A DNA stretch of 64,000 bases from Kordia sp. Lineage in GTDB: Bacteria > Bacteroidota > Bacteroidia > Flavobacteriales > Flavobacteriaceae. Shown piece by piece: positions 54,854 to 64,000 of this stretch. Position numbers and translations under genes: made by a program. Below the pieces are notes generated by a model, which had not been told where the DNA came from, ran no database searches, and was given only the letters and a program-made list of their open reading frames with translations. The DNA lies in NCBI RefSeq assembly GCF_022447245.1, contig NZ_JAKVBC010000031.1, forward strand, positions 1-64,000, written 5' to 3'. The number at the start of each line of letters is the position of its first letter. Within the stretch, counting starts at the first letter, position 1.

Positions 54854-56137
54854 TTAAAGTGAATGCAGAACTTCCGCTAATTTTTGTGTCAACGCTTTGC
54901 GCGAATACTGTTGCAGTCCAATTGCAGAAACGTTTAATTTTTGCTGCTTATATGCTTCGTAATAAGCTGCAATTTGTGTTTTCAGTTTCTCTTTTTCAGT
55001 ATATAAAAAATAAGTGCCTGTATTGGTCTCTTGAATGATCTTTGCAATATCTGCATCTTTTGGACCTAATCCAATAATTGGACGTTCTGCAGCCATACAT
55101 TCAAATAGCTTTCCTGCAATGATTCCTTTGGTTTTTTCTGCGTCAATTTCAATAACTAATAAAAGTTGCGATGCACGTTGTAATTGTAATGCTCTTTGAT
55201 GCGAAACGTATCCAAAATAAGTAGTATACTTTTCCAGTCCTGTCTCACGAATGACAGATTGAATATCTTCACTAACTACACCCGCAAACTGTAACTGAAC
55301 ATCTTTTGCAAAATCTTGATCTTCTTGAACCAATTCTTCTACAACTTCCCATAAAATCAAAGGATTTCGTTCAGAAAGCAGCGAACCTATATGTGAGATG
55401 GTGAATTTTTCATCCATTGGAGTTGGAGTATATTTTTCAACGTCATATCCATTGGTAATAACTTCTATAGGTTGATTTGTAAGTGCTGAAAACTCTTCTT
55501 TAGTTGTAAAACTTGTGGTCACAACCTGATCGGCAGTTTGTAGTACTTCCGATTCAAATTGAAGATGTTTTTGATGTGACTTTTTTGTCAATCGTAACTT
55601 TTCATGATAGCCAATACTTGTCCACGGATCTCTAAAATCTGCCAACCATTTTATATTCAGTTCTCTTCGAAGTTGGAGTCCAATCAAATGCAAACTATGT
55701 GGCGGACCAGTAGTTACCACAGCGTCTATATTGTTATCTTTTAAATATTTTTTCAAAAACTTTACAGAAGGTTTCACCCAATATTTTCGCGCATCAGGAA
55801 TAAAAAAGTTTCCTCTAATGTACAGCAATAACTTTTCTACAAACGATTGCTTTTCATTTGCTATAATTCCTTTACTAATGGTTTTGGATTTCTTTTTGGA
55901 GAATATTTCTGCAAATTTATAAGGCTCAAAAATAGGTTGTTTGATAATTGTGACGTCTTCAGGAATATCTGCTGAGAAAGTTTCGTCAATCATCGGGTAA
56001 CTAGGATTTTTTGGAACAAAAAGTATGGGCTCTATATCAAAATTTCGCAAATATTTTACGAATTTCAACCATCGTTGCACGCCTGGTCCACCCGCAGGTA
56101 TCCAGTAGTATGTAATAATTACTACCTTTTTTGCCAT
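54854..56137 (-). CDS. Glycosyltransferase, GT4-like
   Basis: 427 residues from ATG 56137 (a TTG 15 bases upstream is rejected). The N-terminal GT-B domain begins KKVVIITYYWIPAGGPGVQRWLKFVKYL, a typical sugar-transferase glycine loop, and includes DAVVTTGPPHSLHLIGLQL and WLADFRDPWTS. The C-terminal domain has ISHIGSLLSERNP, IVIEIDAEKTKGIIAGKLFECMAAERPIIGLG, the nucleotide-sugar site. Probably adds a sugar to a surface polysaccharide or glycoprotein. It starts 15 bp after the YfhO gene ends, same strand. No acceptor can be named. Confidence 0.88.
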   Translation of the reverse strand: MAKKVVIITYYWIPAGGPGVQRWLKFVKYLRNFDIEPILFVPKNPSYPMIDETFSADIPEDVTIIKQPIFEPYKFAEIFSKKKSKTISKGIIANEKQSFVEKLLLYIRGNFFIPDARKYWVKPSVKFLKKYLKDNNIDAVVTTGPPHSLHLIGLQLRRELNIKWLADFRDPWTSIGYHEKLRLTKKSHQKHLQFESEVLQTADQVVTTSFTTKEEFSALTNQPIEVITNGYDVEKYTPTPMDEKFTISHIGSLLSERNPLILWEVVEELVQEDQDFAKDVQLQFAGVVSEDIQSVIRETGLEKYTTYFGYVSHQRALQLQRASQLLLVIEIDAEKTKGIIAGKLFECMAAERPIIGLGPKDADIAKIIQETNTGTYFLYTEKEKLKTQIAAYYEAYKQQKLNVSAIGLQQYSRKALTQKLAEVLHSL

Positions 56138-56152
56138 ACACTTAGAAACCAA

Positions 56153-58630
56153 TTAATCTTTTGCTAACGTTTGTTTTTTTCGCCTAAATTCATAATAGAT
56201 TCCTCCGAGAATTAATAGCATCAAAATAATGCTGCTTGTCAACGAAACAGTTATTCCATTTTTAACAACTTCAGGTTCAAACTTAAATTGAACAGTCTGT
56301 TTTCCTGCTGGTACTTCCAAACCTCTTAACACATAATTCACACGATAATGAGGCACCAATTTTCCATCAATATATGCATTCCATCCATGAGGATAATGCA
56401 TCTCTGAGAATACTGCAAATCCTTGTTTTGAGTTTTCCGTAGTATACTCTAAATTATCTGGTTTATAGTTTGTTAGTGTTACACTGGCCAAAGAATCTTT
56501 TCCATATACGTTTTTGATCGTTGTGGCTCCTTCTTGTTTTTTCCTGAAAAGTACTTCGTTTTTTGTATCAAAACCATAAAGTGAAAGTAATTCCTCATCT
56601 GCTGTCTCCACAAAATTTACTTTTTCAATAAACCAAGCATTTCCATTTGGGTACGGATTTTTAATTTTTACTAGCCCGATGGTTCTTCCTTGTTCATCTC
56701 TCTTTTCATCAATAGTATACTTTACATTCAACATGTTTAAGATGTTGACGTTTCTAGCATTAAATTCAAACTTTCTTCCGTAATCTAAATAGAAATCATA
56801 CAGTTCTTGAAACTGTCTAGGTTTTGCCGCATGATATCCACCTAAAGAATTATGAAAATATGCTGTACGCGAATGTGCTAGTCGCAATCTTGGTTCAAAT
56901 ACTCTGTAATGTCCTTTATCTTTTAAAATATTTCTATCTACCTCGTATGTTTCAAACGGATTATCAAATTCTGCTTTTGTTACATATCGATCACCGTCAT
57001 CATATACATAACGTTGTGCTACACCTACCAAATCAAACAATAGCAAACCACCTATGATCACAATGACAATATTTTCTTTTATTTTTTTATGTATAAGTGC
57101 CCATAAAACACCTGCCGTAGCCAGTATTAAAAGTAAAGAACGAATTGCGTCTTGTGAAAAAATAGCCGATCTATCTTCTTTTAAAATCTCTAAAAACACA
57201 GGATTTATCCCTTTATCCCCAGGGCCTTCAAAATTGAATAAGCTAGATTTGAATAACAGGAAAAATAAAATGATTCCGGCAATAATTCCTGTACTGATGT
57301 ACAGTGCTTTTTGTTTCTCTTCAGTTGTATTTCTTTCTTTTCGGAACAAGGCTGCCAATCCTAATATTCCTAAGATAGGAATGCATAATTCTAAAATTAC
57401 TTGTATCGACGAAACTGCTCTGAATTTATTGTAAAACGGGAAGTAATCAATCATAAAGTCAGTCAAAAAGTTCAAGTTTTTCCCCCATGACAACAATAAT
57501 GACATTAAAATCCCTCCAACAAGCCACCATTTTGTTCTGTCTTTGACCAAGAATAACGCCAATAATGCTAAGAAAATAATTACTGCGCCAACATACGCTG
57601 GTGCTGCTAAAATTGGTTGGTCTCCCCAATATCCTGGCAATCTTCGAACTGTTTCTCGAGCTTTAGCAACTGAATAGTTATTTTGAAGTAAGAAATTAAA
57701 TGTTTTAGAATCTGTACCAAAGTTTTCAGCATCTCCTCCTCCCATGAATCTTGGAATTAGAAGATTGAATGTTTCTGTTTTTCCGTAACTGTATTCTGTT
57801 ATATATTTTTTTGAAAGTCCCTCTCTCTTCTTCTTTGTACCATCAGGATTTACAGTTAGTTCGCTTTTTCCACGAATACTCCAATCGGCATACTCTTTTG
57901 TCGTCATTAAACTTGCGCTGTTAACTCCTAAACTTAAAACAACAGCTACTATTAATAATCCAACAGACTTAAAAAAATGCGGAATTTGTTTTTCTTGATA
58001 CGCTTTTGATAAATACACAGCTCCAAGAACTAATACCAACAACATTAAATAGTAGGTCATTTGTGGATGTGATGTCATTACTTCCAGTGACATGGCGACT
58101 GCTGTAAGTAAAAATCCCCAAATATAGTTTTTCCGAAATGTGAGCAGTATTCCTGCTAAGACCAGAGGGAAATAAGCAATAGCATGTGCTTTTGCGTTAT
58201 GACCAACTCCAAGAATTATGATTAAATAAGTGGAAAACCCAAAAGCTATGGCTCCTAAAATAGCGAGTTTCCAATTGACTCGAAGTACCAGTAATAGTAC
58301 ATATATCCCTAAAAAGTAAAGAAATAAATAATCTGCTGGACGTGGTAAAAAGCGTAAGGTTCTATCAAGTGTTTTGATATACGAATGTGGATATCTTGCT
58401 CCTAAGAGATACGTAGGCATACCAGCAAAAGCATTATCCGTCCAATACAACTCTTTACCAGTTTGATCCCTATAATCATTTTGTTTTTTTGCCATTCCTG
58501 AGTACAAGGTAATGTCTTGTTGTACCATTTTTTTTCCTTGTGCTACAGGGTAAAAATATGCCAATGACATTCCTATAAAAAGCAGTAATGCAATTGCATG
58601 TGGGATTAATTTTTTTATATCTAAATTCAC
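56153..58630 (-). CDS. YfhO family membrane protein
   Basis: 825 residues, apparently GTG-started. About a dozen membrane helices spread over residues 10-540 (HAIALLLFIGMSLAYFYPVA, YLFLYFLGIYVLLLVLRV, LAILGAIAFGFSTYLIIILG and others), then a periplasmic beta-rich domain (about 560-790) and a last helix (VSLTSSIILMLLILGGIYY) with a lysine-rich tail. LGVGHNAKAHAIAYFPLVLAG and FAGMPTYLLGARYP are typical for Bacteroidota YfhO proteins, GT-C-like transferases thought to act on lipid-linked sugars. It lies between DUF4834 and the GT4 gene, an envelope-glycosylation unit. Confidence 0.9.
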   Translation of the reverse strand: MNLDIKKLIPHAIALLLFIGMSLAYFYPVAQGKKMVQQDITLYSGMAKKQNDYRDQTGKELYWTDNAFAGMPTYLLGARYPHSYIKTLDRTLRFLPRPADYLFLYFLGIYVLLLVLRVNWKLAILGAIAFGFSTYLIIILGVGHNAKAHAIAYFPLVLAGILLTFRKNYIWGFLLTAVAMSLEVMTSHPQMTYYLMLLVLVLGAVYLSKAYQEKQIPHFFKSVGLLIVAVVLSLGVNSASLMTTKEYADWSIRGKSELTVNPDGTKKKREGLSKKYITEYSYGKTETFNLLIPRFMGGGDAENFGTDSKTFNFLLQNNYSVAKARETVRRLPGYWGDQPILAAPAYVGAVIIFLALLALFLVKDRTKWWLVGGILMSLLLSWGKNLNFLTDFMIDYFPFYNKFRAVSSIQVILELCIPILGILGLAALFRKERNTTEEKQKALYISTGIIAGIILFFLLFKSSLFNFEGPGDKGINPVFLEILKEDRSAIFSQDAIRSLLLILATAGVLWALIHKKIKENIVIVIIGGLLLFDLVGVAQRYVYDDGDRYVTKAEFDNPFETYEVDRNILKDKGHYRVFEPRLRLAHSRTAYFHNSLGGYHAAKPRQFQELYDFYLDYGRKFEFNARNVNILNMLNVKYTIDEKRDEQGRTIGLVKIKNPYPNGNAWFIEKVNFVETADEELLSLYGFDTKNEVLFRKKQEGATTIKNVYGKDSLASVTLTNYKPDNLEYTTENSKQGFAVFSEMHYPHGWNAYIDGKLVPHYRVNYVLRGLEVPAGKQTVQFKFEPEVVKNGITVSLTSSIILMLLILGGIYYEFRRKKQTLAKD

Positions 58631-58719
58631 TTGATGTAAGTTTTAAAAGTGTGCGGATTGAAAGCAATATACTAAACCTTTTCGAAAAGACTTTTATTAC
58701 GTGGAAAATTGACAAAATG

Positions 58720-58986
58720 TTAATCTACCTCTTCAAAATCTATATATTCTCCGACATCTTTAGAGGATTTTCGATTATTTGGCATGGTATCAATAGTAGT
58801 TTCTCCCTCTTTAGCGCGTTTTTTCTGTTGAAACTGAGCTTCTTGTCTAAATTGTTCCGAAAAACGCTTTTCCGCTTTTTTGGCAACATAGCGAATCATA
58901 AAAGGTGCAAAAAGTCTGCCTATGATGCGTAATGCATATATAACCAGAATTATGATTGCTATTGTTCTTAATAAATTTATCAACAT
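58720..58986 (-). CDS. DUF4834 family small membrane protein
   Basis: 88 residues: one N-terminal membrane helix (LLRTIAIIILVIYALRIIGRLF), a positively charged helix (FMIRYVAKKAEKRFSEQFRQEA) and an acidic C-terminus (DVGEYIDFEEVD). This matches DUF4834, commonly encoded immediately before YfhO genes in flavobacteria. Function unknown; probably an accessory of the YfhO/glycosyltransferase unit downstream, from which it is separated by 89 bp. Confidence 0.88.
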   Translation of the reverse strand: MLINLLRTIAIIILVIYALRIIGRLFAPFMIRYVAKKAEKRFSEQFRQEAQFQQKKRAKEGETTIDTMPNNRKSSKDVGEYIDFEEVD

Positions 58987-59060
58987 ATTCTCTAAACCAA
59001 TATTTTTTCAAAAATACAATTTATGCAGATTTAATATCGTTTTTACTAGATAAAAAACTA

Positions 59061-59078
59061 TAATTTTGTGTAGTTTTG
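59061..59078 (+). promoter_or_regulatory. Two tandem candidate -7 elements (TAATTTTG, TAGTTTTG)
   Basis: Two exact TAnnTTTG matches ten bases apart, about 115 bp before the start of the beta-barrel gene, implying a long leader or alternative starts. Confidence 0.35.
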
Positions 59079-59192
59079 ACTTAACCTGTTAAAATTTTAA
59101 GAAAAAAACATGTCATGTCATTTTTGTAGTATTCATGCTATCTTTATTGACAGATGTTTACTTAACAGACAAAAAATAATCTTTTAAAATAT

Positions 59193-60188
59193 ATGAAAAC
59201 ATCATCTTTCTTAGCAGTTATCGTTTTTCTATTTTCCGCTACTGCTGCATTTGCTCAGTATACAGAAGTAATTAATTCCAATCGACCTGGAGCATCCATA
59301 AGTGCATATTCTGTGGGTAAAAGAGTAATTCAGTTTGAAGGCGGAATGTTTGTAGATAAACAAGAACATAAAAAGTTAAATACAGAAGTAAATGCCTTTG
59401 GTCTCGATTTCGCATTGCGTTATGGGTTATTTAAAGAACAATTAGAGATTAGTTGGGAAGGAGCATATCAATTTGATACGTTTACAAACAATGCTTTAAG
59501 TCCTGCGTTTGAGTTTAACAGAAATGGCTTTTTATCTCATACAATTGGTGCGAAATACATGATTTATGATCCATATTTAAAATCTGAATTAGAAAAACCG
59601 AATTTATATAGTTGGAAAGCGAATAATTCATTCCGTTGGAAAGATTTAATTCCAGCTATTGGTGTGTATGCTGGTGCAAATTTTGTGTTTTCAGACAACC
59701 CATATTTTCCGCGCACAGAACCTTCCGTAAGTCCAAAAGTTACCGTAGCCACACAAAGTCACTTTGCAGGTCGTTGGGTTTTTGTAACCAATATTACCTA
59801 CGATCGTATTACATCTGATTCTAAAGAATTGAGCTATATTTTAACGTTAACACACGCGTTTGACAATCCAAAATGGTCTGCTTTTATAGAACATCAAGGA
59901 ATTGATAGTGATTTGTATGCAGATGGTTTGTTTAGAGCTGGTGGCGCATATTTATTAGGAGAAGATTTTCAGTTAGATGGTTATATTGGTGCTGGTATTA
60001 AAAACACTCCAACACGTATTTTTGCAGGTTTTGGAATTTCGTACCGATTTGATGACTGGCACGAGGATGAATTGATTCCTATTGAAGAACAAGATCCTAA
60101 TGGTGAAGCCCCTAAAAACAAGAAGAAAAAAGACGAGAAAGAAATAGAGAAGTTTGAAGATGATGGAGGTAACGACAATGACAACTAA
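59193..60188 (+). CDS. Outer-membrane beta-barrel, transporter-like
   Basis: 331 residues with signal peptide (FLAVIVFLFSATAAFAQ). INSNRPGASISAYSVGKRVIQFEGG at the start of the mature part is typical of the MetA-pathway/phenol-degradation transporter family found in Bacteroidota. Alternating hydrophobic strands follow up to FAGFGISYRFDDW, the likely last strand (about residue 285). The C-terminal 45 residues are an unusual Lys/Glu/Asp-rich tail (KNKKKKDEKEIEK, DDGGNDND) that would lie outside the barrel. Substrate unknown. The downstream GNAT-like gene starts 29 bp after the stop. Confidence 0.75.
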   Translation: MKTSSFLAVIVFLFSATAAFAQYTEVINSNRPGASISAYSVGKRVIQFEGGMFVDKQEHKKLNTEVNAFGLDFALRYGLFKEQLEISWEGAYQFDTFTNNALSPAFEFNRNGFLSHTIGAKYMIYDPYLKSELEKPNLYSWKANNSFRWKDLIPAIGVYAGANFVFSDNPYFPRTEPSVSPKVTVATQSHFAGRWVFVTNITYDRITSDSKELSYILTLTHAFDNPKWSAFIEHQGIDSDLYADGLFRAGGAYLLGEDFQLDGYIGAGIKNTPTRIFAGFGISYRFDDWHEDELIPIEEQDPNGEAPKNKKKKDEKEIEKFEDDGGNDNDN

Positions 60189-60217
60189 TATTTTTTTGCC
60201 AACCAAATTTATAGTTA

Positions 60218-61336
60218 ATGATTGAAGTTCGAGAAGTAGTCAATAAAAAAGAATTAAAAGCATTTGTAAAATTTCCTTTTAGTCTTTACAAAGGTTCTGA
60301 ATATTGGGTTCCACCTATTATTAAAGATGAATTAGAAACGTTTAACAAAGATAAAAATCCAGCATTTTTAGATGCAGATGCACAATTTTTCTTAGCATAT
60401 AGAGAAGGAAAAATTGTAGGTCGTGTAGCCGCTATTGTGAATTGGATAGAAGTGAAAGAACAAAAACTTTCCAAAATGCGATTCGGCTGGTTTGATATGA
60501 TTGACGATCTAGAAGTTTCTGGTGCATTGCTTGATAAAGTCGCTGAAGTTGGTCGTTCGCATAATTTAGAATATATGGAAGGTCCTGTTGGATTTTCTAA
60601 CTTAGATAAAGTTGGTGTTCTTACGGAAGGTTTTGATCATATTGGAACCATGATTACTTGGTATAATCATCCGTATTATGAGAAGCACTTAATTCATCAC
60701 GGATTGGTTAAAGAGAAAGAATATTTAGAAAATAAGTTTCCTTTTGAAAATGTAAAACCAGAGAACTTTGAGCGCATTCAAAATCTAATCAAAAAAAGAT
60801 ATCAACTACGCCCGCTCAATTTTACAAAAACAAAAGAGATAATGCCTTATGTAGATGAAATGTTTGATTTATTCAACGCTTCATATGCGTCGTTGGCATC
60901 TTTTGTTCCTATAAACGATATTCAAAAAGAATATTTTAAGAATCGATATATTGGATTTATCAATCCTGAATTTATTAAGTTTGTTGTTGATAAAGATGAC
61001 AAGTTAGTTGCCTTTGCCATAGTAATGCCTTCCTTTGCTAAAGCTTTACAAAAGGTAAACGGGAAGCTATTTCCATTCGGGATTTTTCACATGTTGAAAG
61101 CGCGCAAAAAGCCAAAAAACATCACGTTTTATTTGATTGGCGTACATCCTGAATACCAGAACAAAGGATTGACTGCCATTATATTTTTAGAATATTACTT
61201 AACTTTCAAAGAAAAAAATGTGTTTGAATGTATTAGAACTCCCGAATTGATCGAAAACACTGCTATCAATAAAATATGGAAACATTTTGACCCTGTAACG
61301 CACAAGCGCAGGAAAACTTATAAAAGATTGTTATAA
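60218..61336 (+). CDS. GNAT-like N-acetyltransferase family protein
   Basis: 372 residues, cytoplasmic. Residues about 1-200 include PFSLYKGSEYWVPPI, FFLAYREGKIVGRVAAIVN and EGPVGFSNLDKVGVLTEGFD; the C-terminal half holds a second GNAT-like region with YLIGVHPEYQNKGLTAIIFLEYYL, a recognisable acetyl-CoA loop. This belongs to the long GNAT-like family of Bacteroidota sometimes mis-annotated as GTP cyclohydrolase; no cyclohydrolase motif is present. Acceptor unknown; lipid or peptide acylation is possible. Probably cotranscribed with the preceding beta-barrel gene. Confidence 0.8.
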   Translation: MIEVREVVNKKELKAFVKFPFSLYKGSEYWVPPIIKDELETFNKDKNPAFLDADAQFFLAYREGKIVGRVAAIVNWIEVKEQKLSKMRFGWFDMIDDLEVSGALLDKVAEVGRSHNLEYMEGPVGFSNLDKVGVLTEGFDHIGTMITWYNHPYYEKHLIHHGLVKEKEYLENKFPFENVKPENFERIQNLIKKRYQLRPLNFTKTKEIMPYVDEMFDLFNASYASLASFVPINDIQKEYFKNRYIGFINPEFIKFVVDKDDKLVAFAIVMPSFAKALQKVNGKLFPFGIFHMLKARKKPKNITFYLIGVHPEYQNKGLTAIIFLEYYLTFKEKNVFECIRTPELIENTAINKIWKHFDPVTHKRRKTYKRLL

Positions 61337-61391
61337 TACCTGTTTTTACTTTTTATTTTACAACCACAACACCTCAGAAAAACAATTTAGA

Positions 61392-64000
61392 ATGAAAAAA
61401 ACTACCGTACTCTTCATATTAATTATTTTTTTGACTTACGTTGCTAATGCCCAAAACAGAGATCGTTCTAAAGCTGAAGAATATTTGAGGCAAAAAGGAG
61501 AAGTTTGTTTTCAATTTACAGCGCAAAATGAGGCACAATTACAAGAAATTGCCTCGTTTCTTTCTTTTGGACACAAATCAATTAATAGACAAACACTAAA
61601 AGTCGAAGCCTATGCAAATCCTACTACATTCAATCGGTTTTTAACTTACGGTTTAGATTATGAAGTTTCTTCGGAAGACAACGAATTCAATCCACATGCA
61701 AACCAAACTGAACACACACTAGCTCAGTGGGATACAGAGTGGAACTTATACCCAACCTATTCACAATATGTTGCTAAAATGCAATCTTTTGTAACTGATT
61801 ATCCAAATTTATGTTCATTAGAAAGCATAGGAACTACTCCAAATGGAAGAGAATTATATGTTTTGAAAATTTCTGATAATGTAGCTATAAAAGAAGCAGA
61901 ACCTGAATTCTTCTATTCTTCTTCTATGCATGGAGATGAACTAGCTGGATATCCATTAATGATTAGACTCATTGACTATTTACTTTCAAACTACGCAACA
62001 AATAATGAGATAGCTGATATAGTAAATTCTACAGAAATTTATATCAATCCATTAGCAAATCCAGACGGAACTTATGGTCCTGCTGGAAGTAACACGATCA
62101 ATAATCCTACTAGATCCAATTCTTCTGGACAAGATTTAAACCGTAACTATCCTGATAACTTAGGCGGAATTCACACTAATGCTGTAAGTGGTAATTATGA
62201 AGCAGAAACTGAATTTTTTATGAATTTCCAAGCTTCACGAAACTTTGTACTTGTGGCAAATCTTCATGGCGGAACAGAATTAGTAAACTATCCGTATGAC
62301 AACACAACAACGCAACATGCCGATCATGATTATTATGAGCGTATTTCTGTAATATATGCTACCAGTGCACAAAATGCCAGTGATCTTTTAGGAGACACAA
62401 CTTATATGACTGTTGATGAAGACTCCCATATATATCCAAGTCCTGGTGTGACGAATGGAGTACAATGGTTTTTAGTGTATGGCGGAAGACAAGATTATAC
62501 CAACTTTTACCTCCATAGTAAAGAAGTAACCTTAGAATTATCTGACATCAAATTTCTACCTCAAGCAGAATTACCTAATCACTGGGAATTTAACAGACAA
62601 GCTTTCTTAGACTATATGAAACAAGCTAATTATGGTTTTCAAGGAAAGATAACTGATGAATCTGGAAATCCTATTGTGGCACAAATTTCCATTGCTGGAC
62701 ATGATAAATTAAATTCTTATGTTTTTTCTTATGAAGAACACGGAGATTATTACAGACTTATAGATGGAGGAACTTACAGTGTTACTTATGAAGCTCCGGG
62801 ATATGTACCACAAACAATATCAGTTACCGTAACTGACAATGCTAAAACAGTACAGAACGTTACTATGACAGCTACTACAGCGACACCAGTAGCAAATGGA
62901 ACTGATTTTTGTGATTCAGGATCTGCTATGTTATCTGCTACTGGAAATGGTGATTTAAATTGGTATACAACTATTAATGGAGATACACCTATAGCTACGG
63001 GAAGTACTTACAATACACCTACTTTAACTTCCACAACAAGTTATTATGTAGAAGATGTTATTAGCAAAGCAAATGTTGGTATTACAGATAGCACTTCGGG
63101 CGGATCTCAGTTTACAAATGTTGCTCAATACTTAATATTCGATTGTGTCGAATCTGTGATGTTAGATGAAGTAGCAATAAATTCTAACCAAGCAGGAGAG
63201 CTTGAAATACAATTACAAGATAGTTCAGGTAATATGCTAGATTCAAGAATTGTAATTCTTCCAACCTCGGGCGTACAAACAGTAGATTTGGATTTCATTT
63301 TACCTATAGCTAACAATCTACGTTTAGCGATAAAAGAATTATCATCAGGTTTATCAGTTTATAGAACTAATTCTGGAGTAAATTACCCGTATACCAACGG
63401 AAGTATCTCAATCAAAAATAGCAGTGCAGGCGCAGATTTCTATTATTTCTTTTATGATTGGAAAATAAATTCATTAAAAAGCGCTCGGAAAGAAGTTACT
63501 GTTACAATAAACCCTTCTCCTACTCCTGATTATACATTTCAAGTTAGTGGAGCAGATGATGGAAACGTAACTTTCACAAACACTTCTTCTGATGCTACTT
63601 CATATTCTTGGGATTTTGGTGACGGAAATATGTCTACAGATGTAAGTCCAACGCACACCTATGCTGCTTCTGGAGATTATACAGTCACACTAACGGCTAC
63701 AAATACACAATGCGGAAGTAATGCTATAAACAAAACGGTAAATGTTACCGTGACTAATTTAGGAGTTGATGATGAGCTTTTAACTAACGTGAATATATAT
63801 CCAAATCCTGTAAAAGATAAACTCTACATCGATACGGCCAATCATTCATTGCATAACATTACGCTCTATAATTTACTAGGATCACAAATTTTACAACATC
63901 CTGTTCCTGGAAATACATCACTAACCACATTAGATATACAACAAATAAAGCAAGGACTTTATATTATAAAATTAGATTTTACAGAAGGTAGTTTAATTAA
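61392..64000 (+). CDS. Secreted M14 zinc carboxypeptidase with PKD and T9SS sorting domains (3' end cut)
   Basis: The open frame from ATG 61392 runs off the window after about 869 codons. Signal peptide (VLFILIIFLTYVANAQ), propeptide, then an M14 domain: zinc ligands His180 and Glu183 (MHGDE) and His292 (NLHGGTE), substrate Arg251 in LNRNYPD, catalytic Glu382 in TLELSD. Next come a regulatory-type beta-sandwich (GFQGKITDESGNPIVA), an Ig-like domain with two Cys, a PKD domain (about 705-790; SWDFGDGNMSTD) and a type A sorting domain (VNIYPNPVKDKLYI, LKQGLYIIKL-like end). Exported through the type IX system; all catalytic residues present. Only a few residues are missing. Confidence 0.93.
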   Translation, partial: MKKTTVLFILIIFLTYVANAQNRDRSKAEEYLRQKGEVCFQFTAQNEAQLQEIASFLSFGHKSINRQTLKVEAYANPTTFNRFLTYGLDYEVSSEDNEFNPHANQTEHTLAQWDTEWNLYPTYSQYVAKMQSFVTDYPNLCSLESIGTTPNGRELYVLKISDNVAIKEAEPEFFYSSSMHGDELAGYPLMIRLIDYLLSNYATNNEIADIVNSTEIYINPLANPDGTYGPAGSNTINNPTRSNSSGQDLNRNYPDNLGGIHTNAVSGNYEAETEFFMNFQASRNFVLVANLHGGTELVNYPYDNTTTQHADHDYYERISVIYATSAQNASDLLGDTTYMTVDEDSHIYPSPGVTNGVQWFLVYGGRQDYTNFYLHSKEVTLELSDIKFLPQAELPNHWEFNRQAFLDYMKQANYGFQGKITDESGNPIVAQISIAGHDKLNSYVFSYEEHGDYYRLIDGGTYSVTYEAPGYVPQTISVTVTDNAKTVQNVTMTATTATPVANGTDFCDSGSAMLSATGNGDLNWYTTINGDTPIATGSTYNTPTLTSTTSYYVEDVISKANVGITDSTSGGSQFTNVAQYLIFDCVESVMLDEVAINSNQAGELEIQLQDSSGNMLDSRIVILPTSGVQTVDLDFILPIANNLRLAIKELSSGLSVYRTNSGVNYPYTNGSISIKNSSAGADFYYFFYDWKINSLKSARKEVTVTINPSPTPDYTFQVSGADDGNVTFTNTSSDATSYSWDFGDGNMSTDVSPTHTYAASGDYTVTLTATNTQCGSNAINKTVNVTVTNLGVDDELLTNVNIYPNPVKDKLYIDTANHSLHNITLYNLLGSQILQHPVPGNTSLTTLDIQQIKQGLYIIKLDFTEGSLI

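Noticed and set aside
1-64000. tRNA, rRNA, insertion sequences, integrases, phage genes
   Set aside because: None recognised by eye on either strand; a covariance or profile search would be needed to exclude weak cases.

Overview
The window looks like chromosome from a marine member of the Flavobacteriaceae. It is AT-rich. Many proteins belong to families largely restricted to Bacteroidota: DUF6146/DUF6787, DUF3667, DUF4834 with YfhO, DUF5916, TIGR02757, BatA-type two-TM/vWA proteins, TonB receptors with a carboxypeptidase-like N-terminal domain, and a T9SS-sorted zinc peptidase. Several genes are preceded by the Bacteroidota -7 element TAnnTTTG. The GG-leader peptides and the quinoprotein pair resemble what is known from Kordia-like genomes, but the genus is an inference. 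I saw no rRNA, tRNA, CRISPR array, integrase, transposase or phage module.

Layout. 1-5.7 kb: small envelope proteins, then a TonB-receptor cassette with a His/Cys-rich small protein and an acidic lipoprotein, probably for metal uptake. 5.7-9.5 kb: an orphan Cys-containing precursor-like peptide, a DUF6438 lipoprotein, two decayed genes and a frameshifted acetyltransferase. 9.4-13.6 kb: a MocR/PdxR-type regulator divergent from DinB, DUF1272, a broken acetyltransferase and an FMN-binding PPOX protein. 13.7-19.1 kb: DUF885 peptidase with folE, a DUF5916 outer-membrane protein and a LolD-type ATPase. 19.1-25.4 kb: small lipoproteins, a PhoX-like lipoprotein followed by a di-haem peroxidase with an extra N-terminal domain, a regulatory-domain protein and TIGR02757. 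25.4-30.5 kb: a class I lanthipeptide-type precursor without modification enzymes, a 21-bp tandem repeat, an FAD dehydrogenase, an esterase homologue with an altered nucleophile site, and decayed DNA. 30.5-34.7 kb: a LodB/LodA-like pair, predicted to make and mature a cysteine tryptophylquinone amino-acid oxidase, next to an intergenic region full of inverted repeats. 34.8-39.0 kb: a tightly overlapping vWA protein / dihydroorotase-like / DUF4870-like / esterase operon. 39.0-44.2 kb: several fossil genes around a metallo-hydrolase pair and a large conserved protein. 44.3-51.7 kb: peroxiredoxin, endonuclease III, a 47-residue protein, an ECF sigma factor, uvrA, DUF3667 and two more fossils. 51.8-54.2 kb: two paralogous secreted YD-repeat proteins, each preceded by a sigma-54-like -24/-12 element. 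54.2-61.3 kb: glycosyltransferase/YfhO/DUF4834 envelope cluster, an outer-membrane beta-barrel and a GNAT-like protein. 61.4-64 kb: a secreted M14 carboxypeptidase cut by the window end.

No large coherent new system is obvious. The most interesting items are the sigma-54-like elements shared by the paralogous secreted proteins, the LodAB-like pair, the orphan ribosomal-peptide precursors, the start-codon palindrome at 34162-34184, the 7-residue tandem repeat, and enzymes that have lost expected catalytic or cluster residues. Pseudogenes are unusually frequent for a bacterial window: about ten decayed loci, several with more than one lesion. This points to active gene erosion, although single homopolymer indels could be sequencing errors. 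All family assignments come from reading the sequence. No database search was run.
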